Positions 34,423 to 45,925 of a DNA stretch of 64,000 bases are shown here, piece after piece (position 1 is the stretch's first letter; each line of letters begins with the position of its first letter). The notes under the pieces were generated by a model that saw nothing but the letters and a program-made list of their open reading frames with translations, had not been told where the DNA came from and made no database searches. Location of the stretch: the NCBI GenBank assembly GCA_004352715.1, contig SCFE01000062.1, positions 304,776 to 368,775 on the forward strand, read 5' to 3'. This DNA comes from Hofstenia miamia. Its lineage: Eukaryota; Xenacoelomorpha; Acoela. A program made the translations under genes and the position numbers.

Positions 34423-35524
34423 TTAGAGCTTAGCAATATGAATATGTTGTACCGAGCATTTATTACATTATGCTAAATGCTATTTGTCCTTATCTAGTTG
34501 AGACGTATTCATTGGTTGGAATTAGGAGAAACTCCGTTGCATAGGAACGTACTGGTTATTGAACCTCTAACAAAAATTAATTAATCATTAGTTGTCAAAA
34601 GTTTTTGCTATTCTTATTGGAATATTACGTGTATATATTTAGCAGGTGTTTAGTATATTGAATTTTTTTAGACATTTTTTAAAGTTTGCCAGTAAAATCA
34701 TTACGTCAAATGTGAAATAATCGTGTGTCGAATGCTGTAGATTTTCTTTGAACAAAACATTACATTTTTTAAACTAAATCATGCCATGAATCTATTACAA
34801 TCTAATGAAGTTTAAATATAAATTATATACGTCTTGATCGTATTTAGATATATTATCTACTGGCAAGTGGGCATAGGAATATTTTCCTAAAATTTGAGAT
34901 CAAGGAATGCATTAGCAATCCTTGCTTAAGATTACCATTTAACCTTAGGAAATGCAATAAATCTTGGAGTTGAATTATTTCCTGAAGTATAAAATATTAT
35001 ATTTCCTTCTCAGCAATATTTGTTCTCTCACATATAATCATGCTTTTATACAAAACTGTATCATCAGTATTAAAGTCCCTAAATTCAAGTATTAATTTAT
35101 TGTAAAACATTTTTCAGTTGAAGTTTAGTTTTTTTGCGAATGATTGCTTAAAAATGATTCAGTGGTATGGATGATATTTAAAAAAAACAGGTTTCTTTGA
35201 CTTTCCCATAAACTTCACTTAAATACTGTCCATTAAATTTTCGTCGATTTTTGGGGATTGTCATGCCCATGTGAAATTGAATACGCTATTGTTCAAAGAC
35301 TACTATGCTAAGTAATTTTTTGACTCTTACTTATCTATTATATGCAGACATCTAAATTATGTTTTCACTCATCAGTTATATTTTGGAAAATGATAATACA
35401 GCAATTGTTTTCTAGTGGCCAATGGAGTATGTGATGTTCTACGTAGATATGTAGTGGATTTTTTTTACATTAATCAATTTGAATAGAACAGTTTATTAGA
35501 ATGTGTAAGGCAAGACTACATTTT
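34340..35524. repeat. Direct duplicate, left copy, abutting a single n
   Basis: 1185 bp starting inside the GPCR N-terminus and covering its upstream region. It is repeated without visible differences at 35526-36710 across the n at 35525. Such perfect overlap across a one-base gap is what an unmerged contig overlap looks like. Confidence 0.9.
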
Positions 35525-35525
35525 N

Positions 35526-36710
35526 AATGGAACACCAATTACTACAGTGACTGTAATGCCAATTTTCAGCCAAACAGCTTCTTCAAACGACTCTACAGAT
35601 GAATTCATTTAGAGCTTAGCAATATGAATATGTTGTACCGAGCATTTATTACATTATGCTAAATGCTATTTGTCCTTATCTAGTTGAGACGTATTCATTG
35701 GTTGGAATTAGGAGAAACTCCGTTGCATAGGAACGTACTGGTTATTGAACCTCTAACAAAAATTAATTAATCATTAGTTGTCAAAAGTTTTTGCTATTCT
35801 TATTGGAATATTACGTGTATATATTTAGCAGGTGTTTAGTATATTGAATTTTTTTAGACATTTTTTAAAGTTTGCCAGTAAAATCATTACGTCAAATGTG
35901 AAATAATCGTGTGTCGAATGCTGTAGATTTTCTTTGAACAAAACATTACATTTTTTAAACTAAATCATGCCATGAATCTATTACAATCTAATGAAGTTTA
36001 AATATAAATTATATACGTCTTGATCGTATTTAGATATATTATCTACTGGCAAGTGGGCATAGGAATATTTTCCTAAAATTTGAGATCAAGGAATGCATTA
36101 GCAATCCTTGCTTAAGATTACCATTTAACCTTAGGAAATGCAATAAATCTTGGAGTTGAATTATTTCCTGAAGTATAAAATATTATATTTCCTTCTCAGC
36201 AATATTTGTTCTCTCACATATAATCATGCTTTTATACAAAACTGTATCATCAGTATTAAAGTCCCTAAATTCAAGTATTAATTTATTGTAAAACATTTTT
36301 CAGTTGAAGTTTAGTTTTTTTGCGAATGATTGCTTAAAAATGATTCAGTGGTATGGATGATATTTAAAAAAAACAGGTTTCTTTGACTTTCCCATAAACT
36401 TCACTTAAATACTGTCCATTAAATTTTCGTCGATTTTTGGGGATTGTCATGCCCATGTGAAATTGAATACGCTATTGTTCAAAGACTACTATGCTAAGTA
36501 ATTTTTTGACTCTTACTTATCTATTATATGCAGACATCTAAATTATGTTTTCACTCATCAGTTATATTTTGGAAAATGATAATACAGCAATTGTTTTCTA
36601 GTGGCCAATGGAGTATGTGATGTTCTACGTAGATATGTAGTGGATTTTTTTTACATTAATCAATTTGAATAGAACAGTTTATTAGAATGTGTAAGGCAAG
36701 ACTACATTTT
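35526..36710. repeat. Direct duplicate, right copy
   Basis: Offset 1186 from the left copy. It carries a repeated fragment of the GPCR start (35526-35608), which should not be counted as a second gene. 36711-36981 is unremarkable. Confidence 0.9.
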
Positions 36711-36981
36711 AGTTACTGTTTTAGCATGACACGACAAAAAAGTGTGTGACACATTTTCATAAGGATGGTTTCTGTTGAATTGCTCAGCAATACTTCTGTT
36801 GGTTTCGCCATCACAACCAGAAATATAAAATTATTTCTACGCGCTGCCCTGTAGTCAATGGCATGGGTGATCTGAAATAAAAAATAAAAATTATATTAAC
36901 AAAAAAATATTAATATTGGTGCGCGACTTTGTGGCCACCCTTTATTTTAGTTGACAATATTAAGAAGCAGGGATCCAACAT

Positions 36982-37082
36982 GATTAATCGTCAACGCGAT
37001 TAATCGAGATTAATCGGATCGATTAATCTATCGTGCTGGTCAAGTAGATTAGATTAATCGTAAACAGCGTGCTCGATTAATC
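36982..37082. repeat. Cluster of six GATTAATC palindromes
   Basis: GATTAATC starts at 36982, 36998, 37008, 37021, 37052 and 37075, several extended as CGATTAATC or GATTAATCG. The octamer is its own reverse complement, so each copy reads on both strands. Dense subterminal motif arrays of this kind occur near ends of hAT-type transposons. The core TAATC is also a homeodomain-type site. Which applies is not decided by the sequence. Confidence 0.85.
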
Positions 37083-37220
37083 TAGATTATTCTAATTAAG
37101 TTGATGCTTATGCATTCAGTTGTCATTTTCGGTTTGATCTTATCTATGGCCACTATTCTTGTGTCATGTTTACCAAAAGAAAACCTTAACACCGGATATA
37201 GAAGAAGAGCGTGGTGATTA

Positions 37221-37293
37221 GGCCACGGTTAGACTAGTGATTGGTTCAAAAGTGATCTATCACATTTTGATTGAATCGCACGTCTAACCACCC
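37221..37293. repeat. 73-nt imperfect hairpin beside a gap
   Basis: GGTTAGACTAGTGATTGGTT followed by CAAAAGTGAT pairs with ATCACATTTTGATTGAATCG and CACGTCTAACC around a 3-nt loop (CTA). The stem is nearly continuous for about 30 bp. It could be a MITE remnant or a hairpin RNA precursor. Gap 37304-37694 follows immediately, and a TA run (37695-37724) follows the gap. Confidence 0.6.
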
Positions 37294-37694
37294 GAGATAA
37301 TTANNNNNNNNNNNNNNNNNNNNNNNNNNNNNNNNNNNNNNNNNNNNNNNNNNNNNNNNNNNNNNNNNNNNNNNNNNNNNNNNNNNNNNNNNNNNNNNNN
37401 NNNNNNNNNNNNNNNNNNNNNNNNNNNNNNNNNNNNNNNNNNNNNNNNNNNNNNNNNNNNNNNNNNNNNNNNNNNNNNNNNNNNNNNNNNNNNNNNNNNN
37501 NNNNNNNNNNNNNNNNNNNNNNNNNNNNNNNNNNNNNNNNNNNNNNNNNNNNNNNNNNNNNNNNNNNNNNNNNNNNNNNNNNNNNNNNNNNNNNNNNNNN
37601 NNNNNNNNNNNNNNNNNNNNNNNNNNNNNNNNNNNNNNNNNNNNNNNNNNNNNNNNNNNNNNNNNNNNNNNNNNNNNNNNNNNNNNNNNNNNNN

Positions 37695-37728
<34 letters not shown>

Positions 37729-37861
37729 TCTAAAAGGAAACACATTGAACGTCTCAATTGTATTATATAATTATTATCAGCAAGTAATTTAGGGCAAATT
37801 TTTTTTACAATATGCAAAATACACTCAAATCATAAAATGAAATCTAAAATTATTATAAATA

Positions 37862-38655
37862 CTTTGCTGGATTAATTTGTTTTTTAATAACTTTGTCTTA
37901 TTGATGTTGGTAACTTCAATGGCTTCTGCAATTTTTGTAAAATTTGTTCTTGTACTAATCTTAAAATGTTCGATGTTGATGTTATGAATGTGATTAAAAA
38001 TTTCTGATGCTAAACTGCGATTAATGTGTCTTTGATTCTCGTATCACAATGAAGGATGGTTTCACCGATGTATGATTTTTTACAATCATCACAAGTATAT
38101 TTATACACTAATTATGAAATCAGTTCTTTTGATATTTGATCTTTGTTGCGAATTAAATTTAATGTAATTAAAATATTGGAATGATCTTTGCAAATTTTAA
38201 TATTGTGTTAAATGATCGTAGCTTATTTTAATAAATGGGAATTTGCAATATATGTATATCTCTCTTAGTTTCATTTATATTTTCATCAGAATTTTCATAA
38301 TTATTTGCCGATAAACATTGTTCTACAGTTTTTTTATAAGATGATGGGAATATCCATTATCACGAAGCATGTCATATAATTGATCTAAAGAATTTGTAAT
38401 TTTCAAATATGATGATGATATTTTGACAATTCTTTGACACAAATATCTGATTGTATTTAACTTAGGTTTTGGATTGCAATAAGAATGAAATGGTATGTAA
38501 AGGCCGCTGTTCGTTTTCTTAATAAATATTTCAGTTTCATATGATATTCCAAGATTTGTTACAGAAACATCTAAGAAATTTAACTTCTTCTCATTTTCTT
38601 GTTCTAAGGTAAATTGTATTTCTAGTAAGTATGGATGACCATATTTATGATCTGT
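37862..38655 (-). pseudogene. Penelope-like retroelement relic with GIY-YIG endonuclease
   Basis: Read on the minus strand, this is the C-terminal half of a Penelope-like element, which combines a reverse transcriptase with a GIY-YIG nuclease. From 38640 downward: EQENEKKLNFLDVSV, GLYIPFHSYCNPKPKLNTIR and LYDMLRDNGYSHHLIKK. After several stops comes VYKYTCDDCKKSYIGET (38108-38050), the GIY-YIG core. Then, in a shifted frame, SEIFNHIHNINIEHF and FTKIAEAIEVTNIN, matching the family's C-terminal region. The reverse-transcriptase fingers and palm are absent, so the copy is 5'-truncated and frameshifted. Confidence 0.8.
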
Positions 38656-39012
38656 TTAACAGATCTGTTAATAGAATGGTTAAAAACTATATAAATAACT
38701 TTAAAATCTTTTAAGAGGTCTTTTCAAAAGCTCTGTATTATTATTTTTATTGTTATAATTTACAAATTATGTTTGCTAGCGAAGTGGCAAGAAATTTACG
38801 CTTTAATGCTGAACGAATTTATTTAAAAGCATTATTTTTTCACAAAAGCTATCTCGGTTACAATGCCATTCGTACCAGAATTTTGGAAATATAATTACAA
38901 TTTTTGCCTTCTTTTTTGATATTCAACAAAATTTAGAAATTTATTCAACGGGTCAGTTAATAAAATGTTTAAATTTCTGTTAAATGAATCCGTAAAAAAT
39001 TATTTATATGAT

Positions 39013-39787
39013 CAACAAGAGTGGACGTGAGTTGGATATACCCACGCGAGTGTGGGTGTGGTTTGGGTAAAGTTACTTAAAATTTTGAGTGTGTGGGTGT
39101 GGGTTTGGTAAATAATTTCAAAAGTGCGGATATGATTTCTCATACTTTGTCATAAATGCATTAATGTGAGTTAGGGGAGAGAGATGCTCATGGATCTAAA
39201 ATTAATATCAATTCAGCTTGTTTTATAATTTGGGCACAAAAAATTTTGCTATGCTAGACGTGTAATGAAATCTACACCCTGAAATTTGTAAACTTTAAAT
39301 TGAGATGTAATTTTCAACACGTTTCTTATATATTTTATAGAATTCACTGGTTTTGGGTTCATTTGTGGAAACTTTTGCGTAATAGTCCGCTTTTTGATGT
39401 TTCCCTAATTTTCCATTGCCTTGACCCATGTCCATCTCTGGAAGCGCACAATAATTATAATGCAAATTGAATTTCTTGCATAGCATTCAACATTATATTT
39501 CAGTCATCCCCCTCTTTTAAACATGCATACAGAAGTCTATATATGCTAAATCACGCACAGACATAAAGTTAACAATTATATTGAAGTAAGCCATGATAAC
39601 ATGCATACTGCATGTTGTAGTATAAAATCCTTTGCTATTGAAAAAAATACTTTTTCTAATTAAAACCGCGGTTACTTTTTAAAAATCTGCGGGTCAGGTG
39701 GGGGTATTGGTTGAGCACACATTTTCAAAATTGTGCGGGCGTGGATTGGGGTTGGGTACGAAAATCTTTACCCACGTTCACTCTTGC
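39013..39787. repeat. About 770-bp element with G-rich ends and short inverted termini
   Basis: Left CAAGAGTGGACGTG and right CACGTTCACTCTTG are inverted copies with one mismatch. Both ends carry GTGGGTGTGGGTTTGG-type text in direct orientation (39045-39115 and 39680-39755), with shared ATTTTCAAAA-like filler. No clear target duplication was found. It encloses an exon-like frame on the minus strand. This is a non-autonomous element of uncertain class. Confidence 0.45.
39295..39437 (-). CDS. Exon-like ORF inside a repeat, unknown
   Basis: After acceptor GCGCTTCCAG the minus strand reads 46 residues to a stop: MDMGQGNGKLGKHQKADYYA, KVSTNEPKTSEFYKIYKKRV, ENYISI. The codon use looks like a real terminal exon (phase 1 entry). 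No homologous family is recognised and no upstream exon was found. It may be a captured host exon or part of an element gene. Confidence 0.3.
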
Positions 39788-40101
39788 CAGTGGTACACAC
39801 TAATCAAACGCTTATTACAATGAGAAAGTAACAAACAAGCGTGCTTCCTGGTATTTGTGTTGAATGCACTACTGGCTACTTTCTCAGAGTATCGAGAATG
39901 CAGTGGCATGCACTTGTAATCATCAGTAAGAGTTCGAAATTTATTGAATTATCATGTAGTTCAAGAAGTGACCACAATAATTAATTAAGTAACAGCGACC
40001 GAAGTCTGCTAAGACAACTCAGTAGAACCGAATATGTACGATAAATAAAAATTTCCCCTTATCTGGATTTCTAAATGTTATTGCTTATATACAGCACTTA
40101 A

Positions 40102-40393
40102 CGGTTCGTGACTGTTTGGGGTGCGATTGCACCCCAAGCAAAGTTTCAATAATAAATATATTTCTTGGAAAATATTGCAGTTACACAAATGAAATTCTAT
40201 GACTTTTCACTAAACAAAGAAACATCTCAAATGAAATAAAATTTCAGGTTCAGTTTGCATAAATTATTCTCTTGCGAAAATTTATACTTTTGATCGTTTG
40301 GACTGTAAATGCACCCCGACATTTAGCTGCTGGCTTACAAAAATTACATACATATATAGGAATGTATTTATATATGATATATACACTATGTAT

Positions 40394-40442
<49 letters not shown>

Positions 40443-41793
40443 CTCATTTATTAATTCTCTACATGACTAGCTATGTTTGAGTATAGTTGAATTGCCAAAC
40501 TGTATGTACTTGAAATGCAATAAATTTGGAAAGCCCCAGCTGAAATTCAACTCCTATTACAAGGATAATGCAATGCCACTTCGATGCATAACATGCATTG
40601 GAAGAGATACTTTAAGCAGTGATATATATATATGAATGTGGAACCTTCGCCTATCAAATATGTTGGAAAGGAAAGAAATGTTACTGGTGATAATTTCCTT
40701 TAGTGGGAAATTTTGCAACTGCTTATCTGCACATTTGACAATTTATGTAGGCACAATTCGACAATCCGACTAGAAATTCCTGATGTTGCAAAGGGCATTC
40801 ATTGAAGAATGTGAGTTCATTCACGGCACTATTACTCAAATAGATTAAACTTGTGTTCTTGTTGGGACAGGTTATCAAAACCAGTTTTCTTGTATCTTCA
40901 ATGCATCAATCCCAAAATAAAACTACATAGCGAGAAAATATTGTTCAACTTTACAACTCAAGAAAAATTGTTCTTGATAACTTTGATAGACTTGTTCGAG
41001 GATATAGCCCAAAGTGCAATACACGTCGCTGAATATGTTGATGTTATTGTGGCCAAGAAACTCATGAATGCCCAAAGCGATCACATGATTATCATTACAA
41101 ATTTAACAAAGAATTGGGATTTAAGCTTTGATGTGATTTGATTGAACTTAGACTATCAATGTCAGATTTGATGTAAAGGAGAACATTCAGTGATTGGAAA
41201 TTACAATCAGCAAAAATCTACTTCAGCAGTTTAAAGCACATCTGTTCAATCTATATAAGGTCGTTGTAAATTCTGCTCTAGAATTCACTACAGAAAGGCA
41301 AGAAATGCTTGTGCTCACTGTTGTATTGTCATATATTCTGAGTATGAATTGATAATTTTAGATTGTGCTCCATGGAAACAAAATTAACCTAAACTTTAAA
41401 GTTCTTGCAAGATCCTGCAAATTTTAAGTGTTGCAAAAAATGAAAAAATCTTTGAGTAAATCTATAAAGTAAAACACTGTAATAAATAAGTTGATTCATT
41501 TTGTTTTCAACAAAAAAAACAATTTGCCCAACTACCACTTTGCAAGGTATGCAGGAAACTGAAAAATCATTCCTCAAAATACCAACCTTTTTGAATTTGT
41601 AATTGAAATGTCCAGCAAAGTTTATGTTAGTTAGCATGAAATTTTTCCCAATTTATATTTTAAATAACCAAACTATCATTAATTAAAATATGTGTTCAAG
41701 AATTTGCATAGAATTTGCAAGAACTTTAAAGTTAAATTTGGTTTCACTTCCATTAAGAATGAATAAATTGCTTACAATTATACATGCAAATGA

Positions 41794-41834
<41 letters not shown>

Positions 41835-42315
41835 CTATGTTACATGTAATAGTTAGATTTCAATAAAACTATTTTGCATAGAGAACTACATTTCCATATC
41901 TATGTCAGAAAAACTGTTATTAAGCCCATTTTCAATAAAAAATTAGCAATTTTTCTGTAAATAGCACAACTATTATAAATTATATATAAAAATTACATTA
42001 TTTCCAAAGATGGTAAAATAATATTGAACTGCATATTCTCAGTATTCATAAATATTTATTTAATGCATAAAAATTTCAAAAATAATGGTAGTCTGAGATC
42101 AAAATTTGAAATATACATTAACATAATCAAATTCTTGTTATATTAAATTATATGTTTCAATGATGTAATATACATGGGAAGAGGCTTTTTATGATATTAA
42201 TTAAAAAATCCTATTTTGGTAGTTTTCATATTTTTTTCGGCAAAAACTTTTAGTTGTGGTGCAAATACACCCCAAGCAGTCCCAACATATAATTTTTATA
42301 TTCAGTCACGAACCG
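40102..42315 (+). mobile_element. piggyBac-type transposon relic, 2.2 kb
   Basis: A 13-bp terminal repeat CGGTTCGTGACTG at 40102-40114 is exactly inverted at 42303-42315. The left flank is TTAA and the right flank TAAA, i.e. a TTAA target duplication with one change. A second, internal inverted repeat (TTGGGGTG, spacer, TTGCACC, CAA) lies 1 nt inside the left end (from 40116) but 27 nt inside the right end (42254-42275). This is the same asymmetric layout as the classic piggyBac ends. The interior holds a decayed zinc-finger remnant (41259-41387) and TA runs at 40397-40438 and 41796-41830. It is inactive. Confidence 0.65.
41259..41387 (+). pseudogene. piggyBac-type C-terminal zinc-finger remnant
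   Basis: Plus-strand frame GRCKFCSRIHYRKARNACAH continues CCIVIYSEYELI. The C-x2-C, basic stretch, C-x2-C arrangement followed by a hydrophobic segment matches the cysteine-rich finger ending piggyBac transposases; the later Cys/His ligands are degraded. Its position, upstream of the 27-nt-spacer end, fits the family's gene orientation. An upstream frame 40851-41141 (96 residues) is unassigned. Confidence 0.4.
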
Positions 42316-43905
42316 TAAAGAATCTGTATTAGCATACATGTGATGGATGCCATATTTGATTAATGAACAGGCTCGAGTTTTTTTTACCTGTACCCGTAAT
42401 AATTGTACCCGCATCCGCCCATATCGTGTGTATATATTTTTTTGAAATACTTGGGTTATTTGTTTTTTAATTTGCAGATGGATGAAATCAGTTTAAAATC
42501 ATCTAACATAAAAGTATAGTCTGCAGGAGCAGTCTCAACCTCAACTAGAAATTAATAATTTTGCTTAAAGGTGTACCCTGCATAGCTAAGATGTCACTGC
42601 AGGTTTTGTTTCAGTTGAGATGAATAAATATGAAGTGTACATTTCTTTTCAACAAATTGTGTTGTCAAATGGAGCTAAGCATAGTCTGAACGCTTTGTAT
42701 AGTGTTTAAAAGAGTAACTTTATTCTGAAGTAGGAATTCAAACAAATGGCATTTATTATAAGAAGGTTGCGTATACTGTTATGGTTACTTAACATTATCT
42801 TTAATCTAAAAATAAGCTTCAGCATTGCTTTGAATGCTGTAGTACAAAGACGTAATGTTCCTTTTAAAGTAAAGTAGGTTTAGCGTAAAATATCAAACAC
42901 ATCATAGGAAATTTAGCAATGTTATACTTAAAAAATTGTGACTACAAACTAATTGTTTCAAATGACTGCATATAGATGTAGTTTATTGCATGATTATAAA
43001 TAATAAATGAAATCCTTAAGTGCATGTATAAAATTTACATTATAAAAATATAAAAGCAAACATTATCCATCACTCAAGAGTTTATTTATGGAAGATCTGT
43101 TATGACTACATTTTGGCAATGCTGGTAACAAAATTTTCAAAATGCATTATTCTCATTGAGTGTTCTGATCTGTCAAAAAAATTGTGCAAAGTATTTTTAT
43201 GCAAGTTGTCTGAAAAGACTGATTCAGTAGGTTGGCCGTGGGTAGGCTCATCTACTGATCACCAAGCCTACCTAAAATTACTTCTACAATATATATATAT
43301 ATATATATATATATTTCGGATTCCAAAACTTACTTATCATAAACAGGTATTATGTGTTATGAAGCAACTGTTAAATTAACTTGAAAATTGTATCCATAAA
43401 GGATATATTAAGTTTTAGTATTGAACGAAACCGCAATTATCATTATATTAGTAATAAATATTCAATAAAATCTGAGAGAAAAATTTTTATACGAAAATCA
43501 CATATAGAAAGAGCTTGCAGAAAGCTGTCGTCGTTTGAAGCATGTTTTCAGTGAAAAAAATGGTCTAAAGGTCGTGAGATCGGCTAATAGCTTAACAAAC
43601 CTGATCGGTTGATTAAAAATGCAGCAGCAAATGTGCAGTTAAAACTTTCTCTTCAGTTTTTGTTTTCTTCAGAACCTCTTGTGATCCACATTTTGTAAAC
43701 TATAGAAATTTTTTATTCTCTGTAATGCGTTTTAGTTGACAGTCATAATGAGAATTTCAGTGAAAGCAGCTTCAAATGGATAATCGATTTTCTGATAGTT
43801 TCTAATGAATTAATGATCAAAATATTCTTTCAAACACTCAATTTGGATTTCGGTCAAACCTAGCACCACATACAAAATGTTATCAACAATACTTAAGAAA
43901 ACATT
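42316..43905. other. A+T-rich spacer
   Basis: Contains a CCCGTAAT/CCCGCATCCGCCC patch near 42400, a TA run at 43290-43315, and no credible gene. A plus-strand frame 43113-43379 runs into the TA repeat and is not convincing. Confidence 0.35.
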
Positions 43906-44912
43906 TATATATCAGGATTAAATTTCGTACCTATATATATATACATATATCCCAACTCTTTTTAAGCTTTTAAGCTGCAGGGGCGTAGATCTTTAAAATT
44001 TTCTGGGGGAATCTTAAAGCACTTTTTTAATATTTAATCTTTTTTTAGACAAAGCACCCCCTCGGTTGAAAAGATTCATTTCCTTTACATAACTGGCCAT
44101 TTTATAATTGATTTACTAATTCAATTACTCGCTTAGATTAACAAAACTGGTATATCTATGACAGTGTTAAGCCTTTCTTATTGAATAGCGCTTATAGAAT
44201 AGCTTTTGATACTACATATTTGATTTGTGAATATTATCAGCTTTGTTTGGTCGTTCATGAAAATAACAATAAAACATCCCGTGCAGCATGTGGTAGAAAT
44301 GATTTCCAATCTAAATATAAACAGAGATTTAAGAGCTTGAAAATGAAACGTTGTGTACTATATACTCTACATAAAGCACTTACAACCCTAAGAAAATTAT
44401 GTTTAAAACTACATACTGTACGAAACAAAAGTTCGTAATTATATATTTCTCTAGCAAAAACAAAAAAATACCCACACAAAGGTCCAGGATTATTGCAAAA
44501 AGTAAATGATAAAAGAAAGGACAAGTATCCAATGTCACATACGCATAATATCCGGCATAATGTTCTGCATAGTATCATATCAGACAAGAAATTTTGTAAC
44601 AATACATTCTTTTATTATACAACACATTTGATTACCTCAAAATGAACATCTAAAAAGTTGTATACCATTACAGCGCATTTGAAAGTGAAATTAGCGATTT
44701 GGCTTTAAATTGTATGGCAAATTTGGGAGTTTGACGCTAAATAAGCAAAACTGTAAATCTACACAGTATTTGATGAAATTTTGACTTCAAAAATTAATTA
44801 TCATTCTTTGTACAATATCAGTTTTCCTTCAATTGTTAGTCAGTTTTTATATTATTTTTATTTTTATTTCAGACTAGACCACAAAAGGCTCTTTCAGCCC
44901 TGGTTTCTTCGT
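43906..44912. repeat. First of two tandem copies around a single n
   Basis: Repeated at 44914-45925 with an offset of 1008 across the n at 44913. The copies match except in about the last 250 bases, where a few substitutions and a short indel occur. The text CAGGGGCGTAGATCT at 43978 (again at 44986) resembles common DNA-transposon ends. Open frames in it (for example 44181-44438) are conserved between copies only because the DNA is. Confidence 0.9.
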
Positions 44913-44913
44913 N

Positions 44914-45925
44914 TATATATCAGGATTAAATTTCGTACCTATATATATATACATATATCCCAACTCTTTTTAAGCTTTTAAGCTGCAGGGGCGTAGATCT
45001 TTAAAATTTTCTGGGGGAATCTTAAAGCACTTTTTTAATATTTAATCTTTTTTTAGACAAAGCACCCCCTCGGTTGAAAAGATTCATTTCCTTTACATAA
45101 CTGGCCATTTTATAATTGATTTACTAATTCAATTACTCGCTTAGATTAACAAAACTGGTATATCTATGACAGTGTTAAGCCTTTCTTATTGAATAGCGCT
45201 TATAGAATAGCTTTTGATACTACATATTTGATTTGTGAATATTATCAGCTTTGTTTGGTCGTTCATGAAAATAACAATAAAACATCCCGTGCAGCATGTG
45301 GTAGAAATGATTTCCAATCTAAATATAAACAGAGATTTAAGAGCTTGAAAATGAAACGTTGTGTACTATATACTCTACATAAAGCACTTACAACCCTAAG
45401 AAAATTATGTTTAAAACTACATACTGTACGAAACAAAAGTTCGTAATTATATATTTCTCTAGCAAAAACAAAAAAATACCCACACAAAGGTCCAGGATTA
45501 TTGCAAAAAGTAAATGATAAAAGAAAGGACAAGTATCCAATGTCACATACGCATAATATCCGGCATAATGTTCTGCATAGTATCATATCAGACAAGAAAT
45601 TTTGTAACAATACATTCTTTTATTATACAACACATTTGATTACCTCAAAATGAACAACTAAAAAGTTGTATACCATTACAGCGCATTTGAAAGTGAAATT
45701 AGCGATTTGGCTTAAAATTCTATGGCAAATTGGGGATGGGGAGTTTGACTCTAAATAAGCAAAACTGTAAATCTACACAGTATTTGATGAAATTTTGTCT
45801 TCAAAAATTAATTATCATTCTTTGTACAATATCAGTTTTCCTTCAATTGTTAGTCAGTTTTTATATTATTTCTATTTTTATTTCAGACTAGACCACAAAA
45901 GGCTCTTTCAGCCCTGGTTTCTTCG
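44914..45925. repeat. Second tandem copy
   Basis: Same sequence as 43906-44912. It continues without a break into the gene 2 region, so it is probably the true left flank. It recurs a third time at 53047-54330. Confidence 0.9.

Noticed and set aside
37246-37817. Two minus-strand frames of 165-177 codons
   Set aside because: Gap plus poly(TA) translated as Tyr-Ile; no coding evidence.
40250-40480. Tyr-Ile-rich frames on both strands
   Set aside because: Translations of the TA microsatellite inside the piggyBac-type element.
44255-44602. Overlapping frames on both strands at 44181-44602, repeated at 45189-45610 and 53202-53622
   Set aside because: Conservation among the copies is explained by the DNA duplication. 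One copy has a frame-changing indel, and no motif or splice pattern supports either strand.
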